Assembly: GCA_001579985.1 (NCBI GenBank)
Contig: LRSR01012574.1
Coordinates: 1-37,398 of the forward strand
Length of the DNA: 37,398 bases
DNA from: Hypsibius dujardini
Taxonomy: Eukaryota > Tardigrada > Eutardigrada > Parachela > Hypsibiidae
Direction: 5' to 3'
Shown: positions 1 to 10,442 of the stretch, in pieces
Position numbering within the stretch: position 1 is the first letter of the stretch
Layout of the letters: every line of letters starts with the position of its first letter
The notes under the pieces: model-generated
Told to the model about the DNA's origin: nothing
Database searches by the model: none
The model's input: the letters and a program-made list of their open reading frames with translations, nothing else
Translations under genes and position numbers: made by a program

Positions 1-1
1 G

Positions 2-1523
2 ACTCTGTACGCGGCAAAAAAATACGTCATGCCGCAGCTGAAGGCTGCCTGCGTCAACTTTATGCGGCTGAATATTCGCCCGCAAAATGTCTTCCTACTT
101 CTTGAACAGGTAAAGGATTTAGAATATGGGTGTAGAGAAAGCCATTGATACCGTCATTGACTTGTCCCATCCCCAGGCTCAACAGTCCGATGAGGCGGAT
201 CTGGTCGCCCAGTGCTTCGACCTGATCGACCGGCAGACGTATTCCGTCATATCGACGGATGGGTTCCTGGAAATTGACCAGGAGACCCTGCGACTGGTCC
301 TGCAAAGGGACGGACTGTCGACCCGAGAAGTGGAGCTGTGGAAGGCCTTGAACAGGTTAACCAATGATAAGACGCGATCCTCATACATCACACATACTAG
401 GCATGAGTAAAAACTTGCTTCCTGCAGCAGTACGATCCCATTTTCGCCTGTAGGTGGACCGACAAGGAATGTGATCGTAGAGGTTTGGAACGTGATGATG
501 TGACGTCCCGGAGGAAAACAGTGGGCCGGGCTCTCTTCGATATTCGCTTCCCATTGATGACTCTGGAGGAGTTGGCCAACGGTCCCATTCAGGTGCGAGG
601 TCGAGCCATTAAAAGCACGTGGTCTCCGCGACAGTATCTTGTTCCATTACAAACGCCATCTGTCTTTGTCTGTACGTGTCCTTTCATTCAGACGGGTATC
701 TTAACTGCTGGCGAGTCACGCGACTTATTTCTCCATTACTTCGCCAAGGAGAAACCGGAACTGCCGTTCTCGAGTACCCCGCGGCAGGGTGCCTGCGGAG
801 AGGAGTACACGGTGACCCGGTTCACGGATGTGAGCGGACCCTGGGGTTATGGAGGTGGGGCGGACTCCATCGAGTGGGTATAGTCGCACAACACGCGACG
901 GACGCAAACGACCTGTTCAAATGCATTCAGAGACCTTTCGTTTATTATTATGATCTAAATTATATTCTATATAATACATTCACTCCAATACATTTTAATC
1001 TTTCTTTTTATGCACGCCTATGTGTTTAGGTTCACAGTCGATCACGACATAGCGGTGGTCGGTTGCGGTGTGTACGGCGCCAGCGACGGTCCGGGAGAAC
1101 ACAGGATAGCCGTCGAATTTGCCGCCGCCGGTGAGAGGGGAAGGGGACAGGCCGCCACCCATCTGGAGACGGAGCTGCGGACGGATGGCACGCAGAATAT
1201 CTTTCGCATCATGTTTCGCGAGCCTGTTGTGGTTCGCGCTGGCGTCTCGCAGATCGTGTCCGTTCTCTTTGAGGTGAGATGAGCGTTGCTCGCCTACCCT
1301 TATGTGCCAGCATAATCCGAGGCTTCACAGCAAAAAACACGACCTGTGATTGCAGGGTCCGGCTTCGCATCGCGGTATCAACGGATCGTCGAAGATATCG
1401 ACGGTGGCGGCCGGAGCCAGCCGGTCAGCCTGTACGTTCATTTTTAGCGAATCCGCGGAGAGCTCGAACGGCACGTCCGTGGCTGAGGGCCAGATACCCA
1501 GTCTATACTTTTGTCTCCTCTGA
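2..1523 (+). CDS. BTB-BACK-PHR domain protein (BTBD1/2/3/6 family), 3' part
   Basis: The 5' end lies outside the window. Exons 2-109, 177-355, 454-592, 692-873, 1030-1273 and 1356-1523 join in phase to give 339 residues and a TGA stop. The first exons encode the end of the BTB fold and the BACK region (YAAKKYVMPQL, then FPLMTLEELANGP). The last three encode a PHR domain (SIEFTVDHDIAVVGCGVYG, FRIMFREPVVV, and the family ending NGTSVAEGQIPSLYF). Known family members are substrate adaptors for Cullin-3 ubiquitin ligases and bind topoisomerase I or PLZF-type partners in vertebrates; that role is inferred here from homology only. The donor at 874 is preferred over one at 878 because it restores the conserved IxF motif. 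Which of BTBD1, 2, 3 or 6 is closest cannot be settled without the N terminus. Introns are 67-156 bp. Confidence 0.93.
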
Positions 1524-1620
1524 ACGAACAGTCCGTTCGTTTCGGCATTCACTGTACACGTAACACGGAAAAAAAAACGCCCATGCGGAGGATATTATTC
1601 ATCGCAGAGGACAACCGCAC

Positions 1621-1740
1621 GCTCGGCATCTGATTCGGCATCTCGGCATCTGATTCGGTATCTCGGCTTCTGATTCGGTATCTCGGTATCTGATTCAGTA
1701 TCTCGGCATCTGATTCGGTATCTCGGTATCTGATTCGATA
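1621..1740. repeat. 20-bp minisatellite, six units
   Basis: Six head-to-tail 20-bp units of the form TCTCGGYATCTGATTCGGTA start at 1621, 1641, 1661, 1681, 1701 and 1721. They differ by one to three bases. The array lies about 100 bp after the stop codon of the PHR gene, in the tail-to-tail space with the 53BP1-like gene. Confidence 0.9.
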
Positions 1741-2222
1741 CTCTTGATAAAAATAATGATTACCAATGGTTTCTACCATTGGTACAAAAGTTATGCGTAC
1801 TGCCTGGACTAACAGCCGTACGAGTACAAATGCCGATCAAAAATGAAGAATGTACCACATCCACAAAATCAAGACATGCGAACGTAAAACAAAAACCCAC
1901 CCAAACCACAACGACACATCTAATAAGGGAAGACCGTAAATGTGATACCAAAGCAAATTCACACGGTAGAGGAAAAAACGGAAGACCCGAATTTAGGAAC
2001 AAACTCAACAGCGAGTCTATTATGAATGAACGTAACAACCGAGGAGCAATGGTTCCTCTCGACTGACCAGACCAGACCAGAGAACCAGTAGGAATCACCC
2101 GCACAAATGAAACAAAACCGTTTATATCAACCAAAAACTGAGGGAAATCAAGAGTCGAAAAAATGAAGTCACCGCCGCACTGTCTAAAAAAGTTGAAAGC
2201 AAAGGTGTGTCAAACGAAGTCG
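1741..2222. other. Intergenic, convergent 3' ends; no gene seen
   Basis: A-rich sequence between the PHR gene (+) and the 53BP1-like gene (-). It probably holds the 3' UTR of the minus-strand gene. Open frames on both strands here have no recognisable domain and biased, low-complexity composition, so none is called. Confidence 0.6.
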
Positions 2223-3588
2223 TCAGGCGGACATGGAGACATCACCGACCAACCCCGAGGGATGCATGTACGGCCAATAGGTCTCGCTCTTGATGTGCCC
2301 GTAAATAAGGGTCTGGAAGAGCCATTCCAGCGTGACCATCTGGACGCATTTAGCTAGACTAATGTCGACCAGCTGCTGAGTGGCAACGTTCTCCACGATG
2401 ATGATGTTCAGCTGTCCAATGGCTAGACAAGGGGAAGATAAACACTGAAATCGTCAAATAACGACAGTCCAGTCTACTACTGGGCTACTGAGTCCCCCGC
2501 AACTCACTGTTTCCGTTCGTATTCTGCTCATGCAAGTGTATCGGCTTCGCCCTACCAGCGACAAGGGTAACTGACCACTCATCCCAAAAGCGGTCACTTC
2601 CATACACTCCCACCACCCAGTCATCCAAAAGGGTTCGACGAGGTGTCCTGCAATTATGGCATAATATGAAGAAAAGGGCCACAAAAATGATTCACATTCA
2701 CGATACTGCAGCTATTGTTGGCATTAGGGCATACAGAGTGTCTGTCTGTCTGTCTGCCTGTCTGTCTGTCTGTCTGTCTGTCTGCCTTTCTGTATACCTG
2801 CCTGTCTGCCTGTCTGTCTGTCTGCCTGCCTGTCTGTATGCCTGTCTGTCTGTCTGTCTGTCTCTGTCTGTCTGTATGCCCGTCCGGCCATCTGTCTGCA
2901 ACTCCGATGTCAGATCCAATGGAGAACCTAGTTAGGCATCTCACCAGGGCAGTATTTTGCTTGTCATAAGCGATTTTCCAGCCGGAAGGCGGTACGAAGA
3001 GAAGTCCAGCTTCTTCCCCTTGGCGGCCATGCCCTCGATCCATTTGTGCGAGACACACGGCACATCAGAAGCGAGGCACTGAAAGAACTTCTTGGTGCGG
3101 CAATACGTCGGCGCCAAGAGGAAGCGGTTCTCCTTCCGGGCACTCTGGATGAAAACCATCGATGAAGAATACTGAACACTTGTCGTAATCCACGTCCCCG
3201 CAGCTAGGTTACCTTTTCCATGTCCACAAATGACCGATAGACAGTGCCCCCCAGCCGCTGCAACGTCTTCACGATGTTGTATCTGTCGAAGGTGGTGTCA
3301 TCAGACTGGCCACTCGTGATGATAAAGGCAAAGTTTTCCAGCATCTTTGGAGAGATCTCAATCGAGACGGGTTTCGGAACTAATAAAAAGAGAGCTCGTG
3401 CAATACGAGTGCATTATCAAATCTAGTACACCGACGGGGAATCACAGATACACCAAAGGGAAACACAATTCAACAGGTTGGCAGACAGAAACAGACTGAA
3501 ACAAAAAAACAGGCAGATACACAGGCAGGCAGACAGGCAGGCAGACAGGCAGGCAGACAGGCAAGCAGAGAGGCAGGCAGGCAGATAC

Positions 3589-3622
<34 letters not shown>

Positions 3623-5282
3623 AGATACTTTAGTCAGATAAACAGATGGACAAACAGGCAGACAGACAAATAAACAAGCAGGCAGATACAGACAAACAAA
3701 CAACAGACAGAATGAGAGGGAAGGTGGCAGAGACACGTGGGAAATGAAATACTTGGCTTTGCAGGAAGTGTTGCAAGTCTCAACTTGAAAGATTTCACGC
3801 GGCGCAGTGGAGTCTGGGGTTCTCGGTCGGGGGAATTGGTATCCGACGAGTCGATGACCCGTTCTGTACATAGCAAACAAACCGTTGGAATCCACCAGAA
3901 ACACTGCTTTCATGTTAAGGGCAACCCGGCGCTTTGAAATCATCCAAAAATCTCGCCGGGTCGCCAGCCGCGGTGGCCATGGATGATTGTTATCGTGTCC
4001 CGGTCTAATTTTTTACAACTCCTTTTTGAGTTGGCAAACTTTTATCTTTTTCAGTTTTTGACGTGACCGCTTCAGCGTGATCGTACCTCTTGTCTGGGCC
4101 ACCGGCTCGGACGGCAAATTTTTCAATGCGACCGGAGCTCGTTTCTGGGCCACGGTAGGCTTCGTCACAGGTGGCTTCCGCAACTTCTGATCTTCAACGA
4201 CACATCGCATCGCTGCAAACGTTTTCCTGAGATAAAACACACACACTATGGCACATCGCAGAAGGGGACTTGATTACCGATACGGTCAACTGCTGTGCAC
4301 TCATTACCAAATCAGATCTCCAAATTCATTTTTCATCACATGCCGGCCACCATGGCCCTTGTACTCAACGAAGGCAACTTGTTGGTAGAAGGTTTGGCCG
4401 CTGATGACAATGTGAACAGCCATGCCCGACTGCAAGACCTCCCTTGCACGGAGAAGGGAGTCGCCATCCACAAGCTCCACATTGCCCCCTTCGCACCACT
4501 GAACACGGATTTTGCTAAAGAAGGTTGTGGTTAAACGGAAACTTCAAACTAGAAGAACCAAGCAAAAAGACATAAGGAATACATTTACTCATGTTCAGAT
4601 CCGGTTACTTTGGCAGAGTACCAGTGTGTATCGTCCCACTGCTTGAATACTTCTTCGCCTTTAACGAACCAACATAATGTCAACCTCGAGCGCAATGTCT
4701 AAGAGGTGACAACCGACAGATTCGTGGAACAGCGGTGGTATACTTCACCTCGATGAAAAGTACACTCTCCGACACAGTAGACAATGGCCATGTCATCAAT
4801 GGCCGCCTGCGAAATGGGATCCAGCAACATGATTGCATCACTTTCGACCGATTTCTTCTGCTCTTTGATGGCCCGAACGCGCGCAGAGACTCTTCGCTTT
4901 TGACGTCGTTTTCGTTCCTTCATCCTGGGCGAGTAGATGTCACTTCTACTGTCACTTTCCGACGAACTTTCTTCCGACGTGCTTGCTGAAAGGGAAAACA
5001 AACTCGACTTGTTAACAGAAACGGAATTGACGTGATGGAAAGCGGTAATGTCTTGGATTGCTCAAAACAATTAACGCAAAAACAGACATAATGACAGTTG
5101 CTAAACAGGCAGGCAGGCTTGTAGGCAGACGGACAGACGGATAAACAGAGACAGACGGACGGACAGACAGACATATATATATATACGGAGAGGCGGATAG
5201 GTAGACAATTAGACAATCAGACAGACAGACAGACAGACGATCAGATAGGCAAACAGACAGACAAACAGACAATCAGACAGAT

Positions 5283-5335
<53 letters not shown>

Positions 5336-6166
5336 TACGGATGAACACATAGGCGGACAAAACACAAACACAGAAAGAAACACATCGGAAATTGCAGCAC
5401 ATCCGCGATCGAAGAGATCCCACTCTTATCAAATAAATCATTGAAAACGGATAAACGGATCAACAATAACAGACTGTCTGGTACAAATAAAGAGACGCAG
5501 TATGTAAATAACATCAAAAGTAATATGTCACTCACGCTCATGGTCGTCAAAGTCACTGTCATTACTGACACACTCCAATGGCTGGAACTCATGGGCACCC
5601 TTGCGAAACTCTTCCTCCGTCAAGCCCAACTTGTCCACTTCGACACTGCGTACCGAACACATATGTCATCCCAATAACCCCTTCCTAACAACAACTGCAA
5701 GAAAAATTCATCATCTACCAGTACTTACACTTTCTCACCGCCATCATAATCCAACCGAACAACATAGCGCGACTGCCGGTCCACGCCCTCGTCCATCACC
5801 CGGATGATCACGCCATCCTCGTAATGCACAGGAGTAGTTTTAACCAACACTTTCCGTCCAATTTTCAGAACGTCCGTAACCTCGAAAATTTCCCCGTTGG
5901 GCACAACCACACCCTCGGTGGCGTCCACGTGTTTCAGCAGTCGATGACTAATAAAATAATGACAGGATAAATTACCTCACAACGAAAAACCGCAGATGGG
6001 CCTCAAACTTGTGTGAAACAAGGCTGCAATCCTCCTCGCTCTCCCTCACCCTGACTTGGTGGTACTTTGCTTCTGCAAGATGATAGCCGGGTAGTAGCAT
6101 TTGTCCGCGTGATATTTCGCCAGAACAAAACGAGGATGTGCTGAAATATCCAAAGAATTCAGACAT
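2223..6166 (-). CDS. TP53BP1: 53BP1-like protein: tandem Tudor plus tandem BRCT
   Basis: Twelve exons in transcript order: 6166-5976, 5947-5729, 5645-5536, 4985-4744, 4698-4589, 4514-4308, 4226-4087, 3863-3753, 3379-3213, 3171-2945, 2647-2508, 2422-2223. They close in frame at 687 residues. Residues about 264-352 match the 53BP1 tandem Tudor (VFKQWDDTHWYSAKVTG, KIRVQWCEGGNVELVDGD). Residues about 453-573 match BRCT1 (YCRTKKFFQCLASDVPCVSH, YRLPAGKSL) and about 576-680 match BRCT2 (LDDWVVGVYGSDRFWDEWS, TLEWLFQTL). The known family binds H4K20me2 nucleosomes at DNA breaks and steers repair toward end joining. The protein is about one third of vertebrate length: the long S/TQ-rich N-terminal half is absent and replaced by about 250 residues that I do not recognise. 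An in-frame TGA just upstream supports the start. The first intron would be only 28 nt, so the first exon is the least certain. The exon-8 donor at 3752 was chosen because only it keeps phase into BRCT1. Confidence 0.88.
2738..2898. repeat. (CTGT/CTGC)n array in a 53BP1-like intron
   Basis: Imperfect tetranucleotide array on the plus strand that fills most of the intron between 2648 and 2944. It is open in all frames because it lacks stop codons, which creates spurious long reading frames. Confidence 0.93.
3474..3715. repeat. (CAGG/CAGA)n array in a 53BP1-like intron
   Basis: Tetranucleotide array with CAGGCAGA and CAGGCAGG blocks, inside the intron 3380-3752. Confidence 0.93.
5099..5345. 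repeat. (CAGA)n array in a 53BP1-like intron
   Basis: Tetranucleotide array, nearly pure ACAG from about 5278 to 5335, with a short (TA)n block at 5172-5183. It lies in the largest intron of the gene (4986-5535). Confidence 0.93.
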
Positions 6167-6369
6167 TTCCTCTCATCATAGCGAGCCCGAGCCGAAATGG
6201 TTTATCACGATTTCCACCTTCAAGCCAAAATGCGTAATGAAGCGCAAATGGGCAAAACTAGAGGCTCAACTTACTAGTATCCGCCCTCGTACAGTATTAC
6301 CGAATAAAGTGCGAATAACCAAAACATTTATGGTAACAAATGAGTACTCAGTTTCATTTCCATAACAAA

Positions 6370-6656
6370 ATAAAAACGCGCCTGTGACGCCATCTCAAGA
6401 GATAGCTAAGCCCCGCCTCCCTCGGTATGCCCTGTACTCGATTGAACGTTCAATCTGATTCACTCTTTCCTGATTGGCTCATTTCGTACAACTTACTCGT
6501 TGTGCTTGATTGATTGATTGTACAGTTGTGCTGTTCCGTATATTTGTCCCTACAGTGGCAATTTGGTGAACGGTACTGAATAGGCACAGCCCGGGTTAGT
6601 TAAAATTTACGAGTAGGGGAGAAAAGTTACCCTTGAGATCGCGAGCGTATGGTACG
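6370..6656. mobile_element. Degenerate MITE-like element
   Basis: The right end (CCTTGAGATCGCGAGCGTA at about 6630-6649) matches the terminal repeat of the element at 23619-23776. The left end (CATCTCAAGAG, then GCTAAGCCCCGCCTC) matches the opposite terminus and subterminal sequence of that element. The two ends are inverted and diverged, so this looks like an old copy with a longer interior. It sits in the divergent promoter region. Confidence 0.5.
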
Positions 6657-6886
6657 AAAATTTCTGCTGTACAACTGCGGCCCTGCACAACACGCGGACT
6701 CATTTTCCTGGAGGCCCGGTGCTAATTTTCTATCACCGCCATCGTATCTCAATTCCCTGCTCCTTAACGTTACTCAATCAAATTCTTCAATCAAGTCCCG
6801 GTGTATTTGAACCGGTTTGATTGTGCGAGTGCACCAACTTATCCCGATTCTACAGTATCGGGATATCGGTGCTACTCACGTAGCCA

Positions 6887-6982
6887 TATATAGCGCTAAC
6901 CAATTCAAGGTATATACGTCGGTCAGTGCTTGGTTTTACGCACTACCCGAGATAAATGGTTGAGATCGTTTAGCGCTATAAT
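6887..6982. repeat. Short inverted repeat, TATAGCGCTAA arms
   Basis: TATAGCGCTAA at 6889-6899 is repeated in inverted orientation (TTAGCGCTATA) at 6970-6980, with further partial matching outside (GCCA and TGGC). It may be a small MITE remnant; the arms are too short to be sure. Confidence 0.4.
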
Positions 6983-7078
6983 TTGGCCACGCGAAGTGGA
7001 AGAAAAAATACAACGGAAAACGACATCAAACAACCAATCAATCGGCAATTGCGCTGGAGAACGTCAACAAATCGATAA

Positions 7079-7094
7079 TAGCGCCCCCTAGAGG
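7079..7094 (-). promoter_or_regulatory. CTCF-like core motif
   Basis: On the minus strand the sequence reads CCTCTAGGGGGCGCTA. This fits the animal CTCF consensus CCASYAGRGGGCGC closely. It lies about 750 bp upstream of the likely SNRPB first exon. Function is inferred from the motif only. Confidence 0.35.
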
Positions 7095-8104
7095 AGAGGC
7101 ACCTGTGGCAATCCTCCCAACATTCAAATTTCGCAATGCCAACCTAACGTCTTACGATGAGTGCTGCAGCCAATGAACACTTCAAAGTCACTTGCCTGAA
7201 GTTTTTTTGGGTGCGATTGGGGGTAACATCATCGGCGAGGAAGGTCTCCGTTCGGGGCGTGGAACTCTCTGCAAAATGTGGAATGAGGTCTTCCAAGGTT
7301 GAAGCGGGTCCAGATGGTTTCACGGTCCGCGATGGAGCTCAACCAGTCTTCAAGCGCTTTTTAAACCCCGGCTGATGGAAGGAAGGTTAGATATTTCAAT
7401 CTGAACAGGTTAGCGGAACGTGGGACGAAATTCAAAACAATCGAAGTGAAACTAAATGAGAAATAAAAATCCGTTCGCTCAGCTGATTCCACAACGGAAA
7501 TAGAAATGGCCACGCGGACAACTGTGCCCAAGCGTGTGCAATGATAAGGCGCGTGGTTAGAATGCGGAGTGCGCACATGCTCACCGCGATGACGTCACAT
7601 TTTTGGCACCTGGTGCGCATTGCACACTTAAACGTGGGTTACAAAATCAATCAAAATTTCAAACCGCGTTGATCCAACGCCGGCCTTGCTCGCTCGGTTC
7701 TGCTCGGCCATTTTTTTCTGGCGTGGTTTCCGAATACATTCCCGTTTTTCATCCACGTACTTTCGTCAGGCATTAATTTACAGCTTCGTTGCCGATTTTA
7801 TTCCTGGAAGAGGGACCGCGTTTTAAGAGTAAGTAAATAATGCAGTGCTCAAAATTCAAATCAAATGTCCCGCGCGTCTGAATGAATTTTGATGGTTTCA
7901 AATCAACCAATCAATTTATTATGTCAACGGTAAGCAATCAGACAGACAATCGACCAATCAATCAACGAATTTCAAGAACGATTCAACATTGGCGCCGGCG
8001 CGGTAGTTTTTTTTAAATTTTTCCTGGTGGGTTTTGAAGGACTCTGGAGGTATTTCTCTTGTTTTCTTCTTAGGATCCATTATTCGCTGCAACAACCTTC
8101 GATC

Positions 8105-9219
8105 ATGCCGGTGGGAAAGAGCAACAAGATGCAGGCCCACATCGGTTACCGCATCCGCGTCACTCTCCAGGATTCCCGCAGCTTCGTCGGCACCTTCAAG
8201 GCGTTCGACAAGCATATGAATCTGATCTTATCTGATTGCGAGGAATTCCGCAAAATTCGCCCGAAGAACAAGCAGCAAGCGGAACGGGAGGAGAAACGGG
8301 TGTTGGGATTTCTGTTGCTGCGGGGAGAGAATATTGTGTCCATGACCGTGGAGGGACCCCCGCCGAATGAGGTGGGAAAAAATATTCTTTATTCTGAATT
8401 TTTACGCCACAATCAAATTCGAAAAATTCTACAATCGTTTATTTAATGAGTTGTTCTGACAGGCAGTCGGGGTTTTGATGAGTTCAGATTAGCACTGAAT
8501 CTTCAGTGTCGTTCAGTTGATTGATTGCATGATTTGCGGTTATCTGACACTCATTTTGAATGACTGTGTTTGATTGAATGATTGATTGGCGTAAATCAGC
8601 AGCATTGACATTTACTTGCGTTAGTTAGCTGGAATTGGATTGATCGATTCGACTGCAAGTAGTTGATCCTAGTACTTGATGGTCATTATGCTGAATAATG
8701 AATTTCCATTCCCATTGGTTTCAGTTAATTCGATACAGTTGCTTCGTCTAAATGAGTAAATGGATTTAGTTAGAAATAGGACTAGTGGTGGCTTTTGATG
8801 AATAAATATAAATGTGTATAGTTGGTTGAAGTTGGCATAGTTATTCGGAACGTGCTGGACTGACCGGTTTGCTCCTTTTATTCCAGGATGCCATTCCTCG
8901 CGTTCCCATGCCAGGAATGATGCCAGGGATGGGGATGGGACGAGCCGCCGGTCGCGGAATGCCGATGGGCGCACCAATGGGCGCCCCGCCCGGCGGTCCT
9001 CCCGGTCTTCAAGGTCTTCAAGGACCGGTCCGTGGTGTCGGTGGACCGCCACCCGGCATCATGGCGCCCGGCTCGGTTCCGCCGGGCATGATGCGCGGAC
9101 CGCCGCCTGGATTTCCCGGAATGGGCGGACCCCCGCCCGGCATGCGTCCTGGCGGGCTCCTCCAAGCACCGCCCGGCATGCGGGGACCTCCGCCTGGAAT
9201 GCGACCGCCCGGCCAGTAA
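8105..9219 (+). CDS. SNRPB: Small nuclear ribonucleoprotein SmB/B' (Sm core protein)
   Basis: Two coding exons, 8105-8371 and 8887-9219, join in phase 0 to give 199 residues. Exon 1 encodes the Sm fold: [19 protein letters not shown], the Sm1 strand run [20 protein letters not shown], and Sm2 ([19 protein letters not shown]). Exon 2 encodes the proline/glycine/methionine-rich tail with [23 protein letters not shown] and repeated [16 protein letters not shown] motifs, as in metazoan SmB. SmB is one of the seven ring proteins on U1, U2, U4 and U5 snRNAs and acts in nuclear pre-mRNA splicing. The ATG at 8105 was chosen because it starts at the conserved first residues; an in-frame upstream ATG at 8027 falls before the likely 5' UTR splice acceptor (8072-8073). 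The intron at 8372-8886 is simple AT-rich sequence with GATTGATTG runs. A possible ATTAAA poly(A) signal lies at 9519-9524. Confidence 0.96.
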
Positions 9220-9657
9220 TACTACCTCATCACGTGAGGACTGCACCAATTTCGTTCTGACTTTTGTTGCGCGGTGTTCGAACGATTTGCTCGACACGCT
9301 CTGCTTTGTTACTTAAAGAATATCCTTCACGCACCCAACCCTCCCATCCACCACCGTTCGTTCAGACGTTATCGCACTTTTCTACCCCTGATGCGGTATT
9401 TCATCCGTTTTCTCTCTATTTACTACTTTCTTTTTAGTGTACGGAAATGTGGCAACCGTTCAGCAGCTTTAGAAGCACACGTCACTTGGTCTGCAGCAGT
9501 TATCTGTGCGGTTGAGGCATTAAAATTCTGACTGACGTGGTCAAGCAGAGGACGCTGAAATCAATTGATCAGCTGATTGAAACAAGGCTAGGTTAAATTT
9601 CGGCGGTACCGGAACGGAACAGGCCGGCAAGGTATCGTTCCAGCCAGGTTAATTGAA
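9220..9657. other. SNRPB 3' UTR and spacer
   Basis: Likely 3' UTR down to the ATTAAA at 9519-9524, then spacer. A reading frame at 9274-9531 overlaps the UTR and has no recognisable features, so it is not called. Confidence 0.5.
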
Positions 9658-9915
9658 GTTGGCCGATGAGAGGCAGTAGGGAGCAACGGCCAGGTCGATT
9701 TGCTTGTTGACCGCTGCTACGTCATCGGCAGACAGCTTGTTGGGATTTCTACGGGTCATCACTTCGATGTGTCCGATATCGCACAGGCCCGAAGTAAAGT
9801 TTTCCGCTTAGCATTGCGATCAAATCTCTACGTTAGTGTAATCGGTGAACAGCACTCTCGTTGCGGCATAGCCTAAAAACGCGCGTGGAATACCCATGGG
9901 TGTTGCGTAAAATGT
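9658..9915 (-). pseudogene. Lipocalin-like pseudogene fragment (C-terminal part)
   Basis: Read on the minus strand in one frame, the region gives GYAATRVLFTDYTNVEI, stop, SQC, stop, AENFTSGLCDIGHIEVMTR, then NPNKLSADDVAAVNKQID and PYCLSSANFN before a terminal stop at 9658-9660. The layout resembles the C-terminal part of secreted lipocalins: a (V/L)xTDYxNY-type strand, a strand ending in a disulphide cysteine, then an ALxRNPxLS helix and a PYC-containing tail. Two in-frame stops at about 9826-9840 cannot be removed by a GT-AG intron of workable phase, so I read it as a decayed copy. No upstream exons for the first half were found. The family call rests on pattern recognition and needs a profile search. 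Confidence 0.5.
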
Positions 9916-9956
9916 GCACCATAATTACACATGTCTGAATCTGATCATTCAAATTC

Positions 9957-10190
9957 ATAAACAGACAGACAAATGAGCAGTGACTTGGGTTCACAGACAC
10001 AAAGACAGACTAACAGGTTCGCTGGCTGACAAACATCCAGACAGATAGATAGACAAAGACAGACGGGCAGGCAGACATACAGACAAACAGGCAGACAGAT
10101 AGATAGACAAAGAGACAGACGGGCAGGCAGACATACAGACAAACAGGCAGACAGATAGAAGACAGACAGACGATAGACAGGCAAACAAAG
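9957..10190. repeat. (CAGA)n tetranucleotide array, intergenic
   Basis: Imperfect ACAG/GCAG array with an internal duplication of roughly 68 bp: the ACAGATAGATAGACAAAGA blocks at about 10040 and 10095 are followed by the same flanks. Confidence 0.9.
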
Positions 10191-10295
10191 GTTCAAACCG
10201 ACGGACCTTACGATTGAGAGTCAGAAAGAGACATTGTTTCCCTTAAATATTATTAGCGCTTCCGCAATCAGCATTTGATCGTTATTACGCCCATC

Positions 10296-10442
10296 GGACC
10301 CGTTGGTTGTCCCCTTGGACCCGTTAGGGGTCCCCTTGGACCCGTTGGTTGTCCCCTCGGACCCGTTGGGAGTCCCCTCGGACCCGTTAGGGGTCCCTTT
10401 GGACCCGTTAGGGGTCCCTTTGGACCCGTTAGGGGCTCCCAT
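10296..10442. repeat. 21-bp minisatellite, seven units
   Basis: Seven 21-bp units of GGACCCGTTAGGGGTCCCCTT type. The period is a multiple of three, so both strands are open (PNGSKGT repeats on minus, GPVGCPL repeats on plus). No signal or conserved flank suggests that it is translated. Confidence 0.9.

Larger units (their letters stand above)
6167..8073. promoter_or_regulatory. Shared head-to-head region of the 53BP1-like gene and SNRPB
   Basis: About 1.9 kb separates the two start codons, which diverge. An inverted CCAAT box (GATTGG) lies at 6472-6477, about 300 bp upstream of the 53BP1-like ATG. A degenerate MITE-like element occupies about 6370-6656. A short hairpin lies at 6841-6863 and TAGCGCTA-type inverted repeats at about 6889-6980. 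A CTCF-like core lies at 7079-7094. A probable SNRPB 5' UTR exon ends at 7828 (donor GTAAGT), and its intron runs 7829-8073. Transcription start sites cannot be read from sequence alone. No other gene is supported here. Confidence 0.5.

Noticed and set aside
878-1029. Alternative donor for PHR-gene exon 4 at 878
   Set aside because: It would break the conserved IxF motif and the phase; the donor at 874 restores both.
1760-2134. 124-codon minus-strand frame after the PHR gene
   Set aside because: Low-complexity antisense of A-rich sequence; no domain, and it lies in the probable 3' UTR of the 53BP1-like gene.
2654-3058. Long frames through the tetranucleotide arrays (Cys/Leu/Val/Ser- or Asp/Arg/Gln/Thr-rich)
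   Set aside because: CTGT/CAGA arrays lack stops in every frame; the frames lie inside introns of the 53BP1-like gene and have only repeat composition. The same applies at 3470-3943, 5012-5598, 9945-10196, 31630-31690 and 33700-33855.
2738-5345. CRISPR-like arrays
   Set aside because: The periodic sequences are contiguous simple repeats without unique spacers, and the genome is eukaryotic.
8027-8446. Single-exon 139-residue version of SmB
   Set aside because: It begins before the likely 5' UTR acceptor and reads into the intron after GPPPNE; the spliced model restores the known SmB tail.
10221-10442. PNGSKGT-repeat small protein on the minus strand
   Set aside because: It is the 21-bp minisatellite read in frame; there is no signal peptide or conserved flank.
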